Virus record (IMG/VR): IMGVR_UViG_3300044630_000916
Coordinates: 1-22,927 of that record
Length of the DNA: 22,927 nt
From: a virus
Direction: 5' to 3' (one strand)
In this document: positions 6,424-13,735 of the stretch, piece by piece
Position numbering within the stretch: the first letter of the stretch is position 1
Layout of the letters: each line of letters starts with the position of its first letter
Program-made: the position numbers and the translations under genes
Notes under the pieces: model-generated
Seen by the model: the letters and a program-made list of their open reading frames with translations, nothing else
Told to the model about the DNA's origin: nothing
Databases searched by the model: none

Positions 6424-9236
6424 TTAGGTTCGGGTATGTCCAGAATGGTGTTCAGCGGTTTGCTGAGTGGACTGAAGAGTCTGGGCTTGTATGCGAAGAC
6501 GATTTGCTTGATGCCGTCAATCTTTTGATTGGGGCTAAGGCTCCTGTTAAGTGTTCTTGGGTCGGGTATTTGATGGAAGCGTCTGTTGATACTCCTGTGC
6601 AGGCGTGGGGGACTATCAATAAGGCATTGAAGTGGTGTAATGGTGTTGAGTTGGTTCGTTGTACGCCACCGTTGATTGAGTATGACGAGTTTTCGGAACC
6701 TGAAGAGGATCTGCTTGAGAAAGCAACTTTTAGTTCACGATCTGAAGCAGGCAGATATGCCGCCCAACAGCGTTGGAAGAACCATGCGAAACAAGAAACG
6801 CTGTTAACTCCAACCGATGATGTTTCTTTGGCACAAAAAACTGGTCAACCAATTACATGGTTGCTTCCTGCTACACGGGATATGCGGTTAAAAGGTTTGT
6901 TAAGTAGTTTGGCTCCTCATTTTATTGCTACTGGTGTGTCAGTCCAAGATTTTGACTCTGTGTTGGGTGATCCAGCAATTAAACCGTTGATTAAATATTT
7001 GGAAGATAAAGGTATTGTTGATATACCAGATTTTTATAGTTCTGAGGGTGCGACTAATGCTGAGTTGGTTGCTCACGGGTTAATTGTTTCGGCGATGCAA
7101 GACCTTGCTTTGAAGATGAGGTCTAGCAGTTTGGATGTTGACCGAAGCAAATCGTTCAATCAGGCAATTCAGATCGCTACTGATGGTTTTCCAACAGTCA
7201 ACATGGGTATTACCGCTTTTGAGATGATGATGGATGAGGGCGGTCGTTACAAGACACAGTTTGAGGCTGGTGATTCTGGTGGATATTTTAGTCCAGATTT
7301 GCGGGCGGCTTTTGAATCTAGCGTGTTGGGTTTACATCCTGACATGGATGCGACTAAGCGTCCCGTGTATGGCACTATGCAGACCTCAACAAGTTTAAAA
7401 ACAAGTGAAGATGCTCAAATGTACGGTGGCATTGTTTTGCAGTTAAAGAATAATGTTCGGGATCGGACAACTGTTGCTTACAACGATTCGTTGGGTATGG
7501 CGACAAGAACTGCTCCAGCAAACAGTGTTAAAGATGATTCTGGTGGCATGTTTCGTACTGGCATGATTACGGAACCGTTTTTTTATGTTGAGGCTCAGAT
7601 TCATGGTGGTGTCAACATGGATGATGTTGATGCTGTTTGGATTCACAATTTTACGGGTGTAGATGCTGAGGCTCCTCGTCGTGTAAGGGAAGCGTTGGAT
7701 GCGAATGGGTACACGGATGTTCCTGTGTTGCGTGTGGGCGTGGACGAACCTGTGGAGAAAGCGAAGTTCAGTTCACGAAGTGAGGCAGGTAGGTATGCGG
7801 CTCACATTAGGTGGATGAATGAGCGTGGTATGACTCCGATGACCGCCGACCAGTGGAATGCACAGAACTCTGGTGGTTCGGAGCGCATGCGAAAGATTAA
7901 AAGCATGCAAGCGGATGTTTCTAAGCGACTTAAAAACTTGAATGATGTTTTGGTTAAGTCTGGTTTGGCATCTGAGGGAATGTGGAACCAAGGAAGATTA
8001 GATAGTAATGGTGATTTAAAGTATGTTGTTGTTGATCCTAAAGATTGGGATAAGACCAGCGTTCCTGAGGTAAGTAAAAGTCCGATGGCGGCATGGCTTG
8101 TTGAAGTAGACATAAAAAACCCAGAGAGTCCTTTTGCAACATATCAAGTTCCTAATGCTGAGGTCATGGCTTTGATGGAGGATGTTAAAACTTTAGGTTC
8201 GTTAATTGAAGAAGAAGTTCAAGAGCGGATCAACGCACAAAATATTCGTTTGGCAACTGGAGCAGAAGCATCCCGTGACTTTACTTTAAAAATTGTTAAC
8301 GCCCAGAGAGTGATAACGCATTACGAAACAATCACTTCCAGATTTTTGAATGATTTCATCACTTTTAAAGCAGATCCGAATGACCCAACACCAAAATTTC
8401 AACAATATGTTAAGTCAGGTCAACCTAAAATGATTGGGAGCCTTGTTGATTATGCCCCAAGTTTGGGAGAATTTATTGAAAGTAATAACAGTGCTGACGA
8501 AAAAGTTTTGCTTTCTGCTTTAATAGAAAAAACGCGATCTTCTGTTCTTGAATTAAACCAATTAGGATTTGAGCAGAACACTTCGGCAAAATATCGGCGT
8601 GAAGTTTTGGCTGAAATTCGTTCTTTCGGTGCTGACGAAGGTACTCCTTATGAAATTGTTACTGGTTTCAATTTCCCGAATGGGGCACCTGTAGAAGTCC
8701 GTATTGCTGATGCGATGCAAAATTTACCAACGGCATGGATTGACAATTTAAAAACTTACACGCAAACAAAAACTACGCATAGAGTGTTAAGAGCAAAAAC
8801 TGTTAACGAAATGCAATCAGGGTACATTGAAGCGAATCATATAATTCAAACTTCGGCAAATGCTCAGACTGCTTTTGTTATCCACGAATTGGTTCATGCT
8901 GTTGAAGCGTCAAGCCCAGTCATGCGAGCAATGGTTCATTCTTTTGGTGTCAATAGAAGAGTCGGTAATTTTAGACCTTCAGAAGAAAAGTTTGGTAGCA
9001 CTTTTGCTCAAAGGTTACAAACTGGGATTTGGGAAGAATCTGGGCGATCTGGTTTCGTTGAAGATAGTTATTTTGATAAGTATTCTGGGCGTGTGTACGG
9101 CGGGTTCGCGTATTCTGCTCACGAACAGTTGACTACGGGGACAGATTATTCGTTGTTTGTCAATACGATTCGTCCGCATGACCGTATTGACTCGGATCAG
9201 TTGACTTTTACATTAGGAATGTGGGCTTCAGCATGA
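6420..9236 (+). CDS. Double effector: ADP-ribosyltransferase-like (DUF3626-like) domain plus zinc metalloprotease
   Basis: A 938-residue protein with two motif-effector units in series. Residues 1-99 form a small N-terminal domain shared with the 9233 gene. Motif copy 2 is at 100-124. Residues about 300-420 hold RPVYG (Arg314), MYGGIVLQL (Tyr335), a T-x-x-x-x-DSLG turn (Asp356) and FFYVEAQIHGG (Glu391, Gln393). This is the order seen in DUF3626-like domains, which I read as ADP-ribosyltransferase-like; NAD use is unproven. Motif copy 3 is at 446-479. The last 460 residues are helical and end in a protease domain with FVIHELVHAV (His822, Glu823, His826), KYSGRVYGG and HEQLTTG (Glu902). That domain is clearly related to the 4717 protease (same spacing, 76 against 78). 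Start is in an ATGA overlap. The gene could be a fusion of two once separate genes. Confidence 0.72.
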   Translation: MIRFGYVQNGVQRFAEWTEESGLVCEDDLLDAVNLLIGAKAPVKCSWVGYLMEASVDTPVQAWGTINKALKWCNGVELVRCTPPLIEYDEFSEPEEDLLEKATFSSRSEAGRYAAQQRWKNHAKQETLLTPTDDVSLAQKTGQPITWLLPATRDMRLKGLLSSLAPHFIATGVSVQDFDSVLGDPAIKPLIKYLEDKGIVDIPDFYSSEGATNAELVAHGLIVSAMQDLALKMRSSSLDVDRSKSFNQAIQIATDGFPTVNMGITAFEMMMDEGGRYKTQFEAGDSGGYFSPDLRAAFESSVLGLHPDMDATKRPVYGTMQTSTSLKTSEDAQMYGGIVLQLKNNVRDRTTVAYNDSLGMATRTAPANSVKDDSGGMFRTGMITEPFFYVEAQIHGGVNMDDVDAVWIHNFTGVDAEAPRRVREALDANGYTDVPVLRVGVDEPVEKAKFSSRSEAGRYAAHIRWMNERGMTPMTADQWNAQNSGGSERMRKIKSMQADVSKRLKNLNDVLVKSGLASEGMWNQGRLDSNGDLKYVVVDPKDWDKTSVPEVSKSPMAAWLVEVDIKNPESPFATYQVPNAEVMALMEDVKTLGSLIEEEVQERINAQNIRLATGAEASRDFTLKIVNAQRVITHYETITSRFLNDFITFKADPNDPTPKFQQYVKSGQPKMIGSLVDYAPSLGEFIESNNSADEKVLLSALIEKTRSSVLELNQLGFEQNTSAKYRREVLAEIRSFGADEGTPYEIVTGFNFPNGAPVEVRIADAMQNLPTAWIDNLKTYTQTKTTHRVLRAKTVNEMQSGYIEANHIIQTSANAQTAFVIHELVHAVEASSPVMRAMVHSFGVNRRVGNFRPSEEKFGSTFAQRLQTGIWEESGRSGFVEDSYFDKYSGRVYGGFAYSAHEQLTTGTDYSLFVNTIRPHDRIDSDQLTFTLGMWASA
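6717..6791 (+). other. Address motif copy 2 (short form)
   Basis: Encodes EKATFSSRSEAGRYAAQQRW then KNHAK. The AHIRW/GMTP tail of the long form is replaced by QQRWKNHAK, as in copy 4. It lies between the shared N-terminal domain and the ADP-ribosyltransferase-like domain. Confidence 0.78.
7755..7856 (+). other. Address motif copy 3 (long form)
   Basis: Encodes EKAKFSSRSEAGRYAAHIRW then MNERGMTPMTADQW. It sits in the middle of the 938-residue protein, directly after the ADP-ribosyltransferase-like domain, where a new effector unit begins. Confidence 0.8.
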
Positions 9237-10207
9237 AATTAGATTGGTTGACCGTTGACGGTGACAGTATTTCGTGGGATAACGGGGTGGTTGATGCCCC
9301 GCAAGAGTTTTTGGACAATGTGGACTTTCTGGTTGATGCGAAGGTTCGTGTTCGGTCGCCTCGGTTTTATTTTGCTGAGGAGGTTGCTGGTATGGACACG
9401 ATGTTGGGGGCTTTGTTGACGATTGAGTTTTTGTTGGATGTTTTGGGTGTTGGTTTGGTTGAGGCTCCGATGCCGTTTGGGGTGTCGGATGTTTTTGTGA
9501 CTGATAATCACGATGTGTTTGATGGTTCGGGTGAGTTTGAGAAGGCTATGTCTCGGAGTGAAGCGGGCAGGTATGCGGCGGAACAGCGTTGGAAGAACCA
9601 TGCGAAGAAGGTTGATCCTGTTCGGGTGCTTGATCCGCAGTATCAGAAAGTTGCTGATCGGATTAACGCTGGTACAAAATCAGTAACTGATGCTGGTTTC
9701 CAAATTGAAATAATCAATTCTCCTGAAGATCGGCAACGCATATTGGAGATGCATACAAAATTTAAAGATTTTGTTGTTGAACAAAGGAATTTGTGGCGAG
9801 ATACAAAAGGAAAAGAAGGTAAATATTTTTCTGATAGAACAATTTCTGGTCTTCAGTTAATGACAACTTCTATAAAAAGGGGAGCAACACGAGGGACAAC
9901 AATTGTTGTTCACGATGGATCATTAGTTGCTGGTGCCGCTCTTGCTCATATTCAGACAAACAGTATGGCTGATGGTAAACCTATGTCAATTTGGCTTATG
10001 GGGTCGGCTCATATAGTTGAAGGTGCTGGTTCTGCTATGTATGGCGCGCTTTTGAAATGGGGTCAATCTCAAGGTGTTACATCTATTGAATTAGATCCGT
10101 TACCTGATGCTAAAACTTTTTGGCAGACAAAAATGAGAATGATTTGGACTGGTGAAGAAATGGTTTATTCTGATAGCAAAATTGGAATGATTGGGGCGTT
10201 GAAATGA
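9233..10207 (+). CDS. Effector-like GNAT acetyltransferase with address motif
   Basis: ATG 9233 overlaps the previous stop as ATGA and gives 324 residues. A GTG at 9221 would lie inside the upstream gene. Residues 1-100 resemble the first 99 residues of the 6420 protein (LDxVxxLVxAKxxV, then GVxLVExPxP). Residues 103-126 hold the short-form motif with a two-residue deletion (EKAMSRSEAGRYAAEQRW). The C-terminal domain has the GNAT features: strand TTIVVHDGSLVAGAAL, a strand ending in IVEG, the acetyl-CoA loop GAGSAMYGALLKWGQ (about 264-278), strand VTSIELDPL and the terminal KTFWQTKMRMIW. GNAT enzymes transfer an acetyl group from acetyl-CoA to an amine on a protein or small molecule; the target is unknown. 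Codon use changes to A-rich after about 9660, just past the motif. Confidence 0.75.
   Translation: MKLDWLTVDGDSISWDNGVVDAPQEFLDNVDFLVDAKVRVRSPRFYFAEEVAGMDTMLGALLTIEFLLDVLGVGLVEAPMPFGVSDVFVTDNHDVFDGSGEFEKAMSRSEAGRYAAEQRWKNHAKKVDPVRVLDPQYQKVADRINAGTKSVTDAGFQIEIINSPEDRQRILEMHTKFKDFVVEQRNLWRDTKGKEGKYFSDRTISGLQLMTTSIKRGATRGTTIVVHDGSLVAGAALAHIQTNSMADGKPMSIWLMGSAHIVEGAGSAMYGALLKWGQSQGVTSIELDPLPDAKTFWQTKMRMIWTGEEMVYSDSKIGMIGALK
9539..9610 (+). other. Address motif copy 4 (short form)
   Basis: Encodes EKAMSRSEAGRYAAEQRW then KNHAKK. It lacks the KFS part of the consensus but keeps SRSEAGRYAA and RW exactly. Confidence 0.75.
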
Positions 10208-11283
10208 TCGGGTCGTTGGATGATATGGATGATGCGATGCCTGATCTATTGGATTGGCTTCGTTCTAATGTTGAGTTTGAGAAAGCAAAGTTCAGTTCTC
10301 GTAGTGAGGCTGGGAAGTATGCGGCTCATATTAGGTGGATGAACCAGAGGGGTATGACTCCGTTGTCTGCTGAGGCTTGGACGGCTAGTCAGAGTGCTGA
10401 TGCGACACCTGTTGTTACGGCTCCGACTGTACCGTCACGGTTTACTGCTACTGGTATGTGGTGGGATGCACAACCGCCCGCTCTTGCTTCTATGAAAGAT
10501 GCGATCACATGGTTGCAGGATAAATGGGGTGGCACAACAAAAGATCAACGGCGTAGATTCAGAGTAAAACTGAATGCTATGGGAAGTAACCCCAAAACGG
10601 ATCATTTGGCTCAAGCGTATGCCATTGCAATGGATAACTTGTTTAAATTTGCACCTATCGTGGCGGAAACTATTGAAGAAGTAGTTTGGGATGAAAATCA
10701 AATACGGAATTCGTGGGGTCAGGCTAGTCGTGATGGTCACAGTCTAAATTTCATTGCAAGCACTTTTGTACAAACTTTGATACAGCCAGATGGAACAGTT
10801 ATCCCTTCGGAGCAATATGCGTTGTTTGCAAAAGAACAAGCATTTTCAACGGGGTTCAAATCTTCAAGGTCGCTGAGTAGCACTTTTTATCACGAGTTTG
10901 GGCACCACATTGGGTTTGCCGCTGGTAATAAAGCGTTGTACGGCGATGTTAAAGAAGTTAGACCATCCTTGTATGCGGATTCAGATGATCGTAAAAAGTA
11001 CAATCGTGAACTTGCCAAATTGATTAGCCCGATTCTTAAAGAGCATTACGGAGATGAAAGTCGTGCAAGAATTGAACTTGATGATAAAGCGCAATATAAA
11101 ATACGGGGAAAAATAGAAGAAGACATATCCAAATATGCTTTGACTAACTACGACGAATTGGTTGCGGAATCAGCGGCACAGTATTTTGCCGCCAAATTTG
11201 AACCTGACCAACCGCCAGCGTCACCGTTAGCAATCAAAATTGTTGAGACATTATTGAATTACATAGAAGGAGAGAACAAATGA
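10204..11283 (+). CDS. Effector-like zinc metalloprotease, HEFGHHIG type, with address motif
   Basis: A 359-residue protein starting in an ATGA overlap. A 25-residue acidic leader is followed directly by the long-form motif (residues 26-59, KAKFSSRSEAGKYAAHIRW...GMTPLSAEAW). The catalytic part has STFYHEFGHHIGFAAG (His230, Glu231, His234), and later TNYDELVAESAAQYFAA with Glu318 and Glu322, one of which is the probable third zinc ligand. The HExxHxxG core and the DELVAES helix differ from the other two metalloproteases in the cluster, so this is a third, separately acquired protease. Its N-terminal domain is much shorter than in the neighbours, so the motif is almost at the N-terminus. Substrate unknown. 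Confidence 0.75.
   Translation: MIGSLDDMDDAMPDLLDWLRSNVEFEKAKFSSRSEAGKYAAHIRWMNQRGMTPLSAEAWTASQSADATPVVTAPTVPSRFTATGMWWDAQPPALASMKDAITWLQDKWGGTTKDQRRRFRVKLNAMGSNPKTDHLAQAYAIAMDNLFKFAPIVAETIEEVVWDENQIRNSWGQASRDGHSLNFIASTFVQTLIQPDGTVIPSEQYALFAKEQAFSTGFKSSRSLSSTFYHEFGHHIGFAAGNKALYGDVKEVRPSLYADSDDRKKYNRELAKLISPILKEHYGDESRARIELDDKAQYKIRGKIEEDISKYALTNYDELVAESAAQYFAAKFEPDQPPASPLAIKIVETLLNYIEGENK
10279..10380 (+). other. Address motif copy 5 (long form)
   Basis: Encodes EKAKFSSRSEAGKYAAHIRW then MNQRGMTPLSAEAW, only 25 codons from the start of its gene. This shows that the motif does not need a preceding folded domain. Confidence 0.8.
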
Positions 11284-11516
11284 CTGAGGGTTTAACGATC
11301 TGTTGGGCTTGTAAGCACTTGCGAGCAGATTCAGCCGTTGTTGACGGTTGGATGGTTTCCACATGCGACGCTTTCCCTGACGGTATTCCGATCAAGATCT
11401 TTATTGATGGGTTTGACCATCGGAAAGAATTTGGTGGCGATAACGGGGTACGCTTTGAACCGATAACGGTTGATATGGGCGTTGAGGCTCTAAAAATAGT
11501 TGAGGAGTTGTCGTGA
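11280..11516 (+). CDS. Small Cys/His protein of a widespread uncharacterised family (78 aa)
   Basis: ATG 11280 overlaps the previous stop, with GAAGGAGAG upstream. The protein reads CWACKHLRAD (Cys8, Cys11), then TCDAFPDGIP with a third cysteine, then a DHR and GDNGVRFEP segment. The CxxC...CxAFPxGIP...DHRxP...GDxGIxF pattern is one I recognise from many small uncharacterised proteins of phages and bacteria. The cysteines and His may bind metal. It directly follows the effector genes and is coupled to them, so it could help or restrain them, but no such role is known. Confidence 0.7.
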   Translation: MTEGLTICWACKHLRADSAVVDGWMVSTCDAFPDGIPIKIFIDGFDHRKEFGGDNGVRFEPITVDMGVEALKIVEELS

Positions 11517-11695
11517 TTTTGATTGCAATGGTTGATAATGCGAAGGTGTTTGACATTGAAGACGATGATCCGATGTTCGGCAAGCGTGTTGTTCTGGAGC
11601 GTGGCGGTGTTCAGAGTGCCCCGATCTTGTTGGAGAATGTGGTTACGAAAATGTCTATGAGCAAGTGGGAATGGATCAACCCCCCTACTAAATAA
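11513..11695 (+). CDS. Small hypothetical protein (60 aa)
   Basis: GTG 11513 overlaps the preceding stop as GTGA, with TTGAGGAG at 11500-11507 as ribosome site. The sequence (IAMVDNAKVFDIEDDDPMFGKRVVLERGGVQSAPILLENV) suggests a few beta strands and an acidic loop. No family is recognised. It ends 30 bases before the protease gene and is the last gene of the coupled effector run. Confidence 0.6.
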   Translation: MILIAMVDNAKVFDIEDDDPMFGKRVVLERGGVQSAPILLENVVTKMSMSKWEWINPPTK

Positions 11696-11725
11696 TGCTT
11701 ATCGGGTTTACTGTAAGGTGACCGC

Positions 11726-13735
11726 ATGCATACACACGAAATAGACCAGTGGATTAACGGCGATCTGGCGTGGGAAGATTTGTCTGTTGAAGCGCAACGA
11801 AGTGTTGATGCTGATGCGATGAAGGCTGAACCTGTCGCCGAAATGGAACTGGTTCACAAGTCGGTTGCTGAGAAGCGATTCACTTTGGGTCCGTGGTATA
11901 TCCCTAATCGGTTGGATGCTCATAATGAGTGGACGGACGCTGACGAGTTGCAGGCTGGTTTGTGGGATTATGTTCGTAAGGGTGATCGTGGTATCCGTTT
12001 ACAGCACAATCGTGACATTGTGGCTGGTGAATGGGTTGAGGCTATGCAACTGCCTGTACCGATGCGAATGCAGAAAGCGGCTGACGGCGGGGATGTTGAA
12101 TATCCTGAGGGGACAGTGTTTTTGGGTGTTGTTTGGAAGCAGTGGGCGTGGGATCTGGTGAAGAACGGCAAAATTAAAGGTTTTTCTATTGGTGGTTCGT
12201 CGGCTCGTCTGCCAATTGAGCCTGTTTCTAAGGCTGTCGGGTTCAAACCGATGTTTATTCCTGCGTTGATTCGGGTTTCAGGTAAGTCTTTTGCTGTCCG
12301 TCCAGATGGTGGAGGGGTTCGGGTTTCGTCGGGTTCTGATGCTGTTGTGTTTGATCCGTATCGGGCTGATGTGGTTGCTAAGTCTGTTTCTGGAGCGCAG
12401 TTTGCTGATGCGAAGACGATGGTGGCGATTTCTAAAGCGATCTTGACTGGCAATGTTGATGCTGGAATGTGGGCTGATACTGGGGTTTCGTGGGTTTTTG
12501 TTAAGGCTAAGTTCAGTTCTCGTTCTGAGGCGGCTCGTTACGCCGCTCATATTCGTTGGGCTACTGAACGAGGTGAAACCCCGATGGGTGCGGGCGAGTT
12601 TTCGGAACAAATTAAGTCGTCTGCGGATTATGCGATGATGAATTTGAAGAAAAATCGTGATGCTTTGGCTTCCAAGATGGAGTTTCCGCATAACGATCTT
12701 CCTGTTGGTCCGTTGGGTTTGCCAACTTCTCCTGCTGGTAAGTCTTTGTTTAACACTTCTCCGTCGCTTGGCGGGCATGTTGATTTTGACGCTATGGGCA
12801 AGTACATGATGGATCGTTTAGATCAACCGAACATGGGTTTTGGTAAGGCGGGGTTGCCTACAGAAGCACCGTATGATGTTCTTCGTCGTTTTATGACTCC
12901 TGAACGGCGGGCTTTGCACGATGCGATCGTTGACGCTCATTTGGCTGGCAAAACGGCTAGAGATGATACCCCCGAATACACTTGGCTTGGTGGTGGTGGT
13001 GCTTCTGGTAAAACCAGCATTTTGGAATCTGGTGCCGCTAGTGTTCCGACCCGTGTTTTGAAGAATGGTTCGGCTGTACCAAGTGGTGATATGCACTCTG
13101 TTGAGATCAATGCTGACGAAATCAAAGATTTGTTACCAGAGTTTTTGGCGTTGACAAAGGGTGGGGAAAAAAGGGTTTATGTCACTGCTGACGGTAGAGA
13201 AAAGCCTTATGAATTGGGTCGTTCAACTGAGCGGGCACGATTTGTTGCGGCTGGTTTTACTCACGAAGAGTCGTCTATCCTTGCGAAGCGTATTAACTCC
13301 GAGGCTATGTACAGAGGTTTGGACATTGTGATGGATGGTACTGCTGACGGCAAACCGGGGGCACAAGCGAAGAAGGTTGCTGTGGCTCAAGCAAACGGCT
13401 ATAAAACTCGTTTGATTATGGTGACTATCCCTACCGAAGTGGCTATTGTTCGTTCTAATGAGCGAGGTATTACTTCGGGGCGTAAGGTTCCTGAGTTCGC
13501 TTTGCGTGACGCTCATGTTGGGGCTTCGGCAAGATTTTTGGAAACGGCACCGCTGTATGACTCTTTTGAGGCTTATGATAACTCAGGGCGACCGCCACAA
13601 AAATTTGTAAGTAAGAGTACCAAGGGTGGTCGGGTTACTATTCAAAATAAAGCCCTGTATGATGCTTTCTTAGCGAAGGCTGGCGAAAGTTTGGGCGAGT
13701 CAACAGCAAGGGATGAACCGTGGACATTAGCGTAA
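11726..13735 (+). CDS. Prohead protease (XkdF-like) fused to a zeta-toxin-like kinase
   Basis: A 669-residue fusion. Residues about 50-185 form an XkdF-like head maturation protease: FTLGPWYIPNRLDAHNEW, RLQHNRDIVAGEWVEAM (probable catalytic His94) and IKGFSIGGSSARL (probable Ser154). This enzyme cleaves scaffold and head proteins during capsid maturation. Residues 259-292 carry motif copy 6. Residues about 400-640 form a zeta-toxin-like P-loop kinase: Walker A GGGGASGKTS (422-431), INADEIKDLLPEF (Asp464), HEESS (513-517), LDIVMDGT (Asp537) and Arg580/Arg586 in NERGITSGRKVPE. Zeta toxins phosphorylate UDP-N-acetyl sugars or related substrates; the substrate here is not known. AAGGTGA precedes ATG 11726. 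The protease could cut itself free of the kinase near the motif (inference). Confidence 0.82.
   Translation: MHTHEIDQWINGDLAWEDLSVEAQRSVDADAMKAEPVAEMELVHKSVAEKRFTLGPWYIPNRLDAHNEWTDADELQAGLWDYVRKGDRGIRLQHNRDIVAGEWVEAMQLPVPMRMQKAADGGDVEYPEGTVFLGVVWKQWAWDLVKNGKIKGFSIGGSSARLPIEPVSKAVGFKPMFIPALIRVSGKSFAVRPDGGGVRVSSGSDAVVFDPYRADVVAKSVSGAQFADAKTMVAISKAILTGNVDAGMWADTGVSWVFVKAKFSSRSEAARYAAHIRWATERGETPMGAGEFSEQIKSSADYAMMNLKKNRDALASKMEFPHNDLPVGPLGLPTSPAGKSLFNTSPSLGGHVDFDAMGKYMMDRLDQPNMGFGKAGLPTEAPYDVLRRFMTPERRALHDAIVDAHLAGKTARDDTPEYTWLGGGGASGKTSILESGAASVPTRVLKNGSAVPSGDMHSVEINADEIKDLLPEFLALTKGGEKRVYVTADGREKPYELGRSTERARFVAAGFTHEESSILAKRINSEAMYRGLDIVMDGTADGKPGAQAKKVAVAQANGYKTRLIMVTIPTEVAIVRSNERGITSGRKVPEFALRDAHVGASARFLETAPLYDSFEAYDNSGRPPQKFVSKSTKGGRVTIQNKALYDAFLAKAGESLGESTARDEPWTLA
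12500..12601 (+). other. Address motif copy 6 (long form, between protease and kinase)
   Basis: Encodes VKAKFSSRSEAARYAAHIRW then ATERGETPMGAGEF. It is the most divergent long copy (EAAR for EAGR, changed tail), and it lies in the linker between the XkdF-like protease and the zeta-like kinase. Confidence 0.78.

Noticed and set aside
8860-9132. Plus-strand open frame in a second frame within the double effector gene
   Set aside because: It lies wholly inside the protease domain with the HELVH motif in the main frame. Its own product is Leu-rich with no ribosome site or motif.
11700-11720. Fourth copy of the promoter element before the protease gene (ATCGGGTTTACTG)
   Set aside because: It shares CGGGTTTA with the repeated element but has no TTGACA at the correct place and no -10, so chance similarity is more likely.
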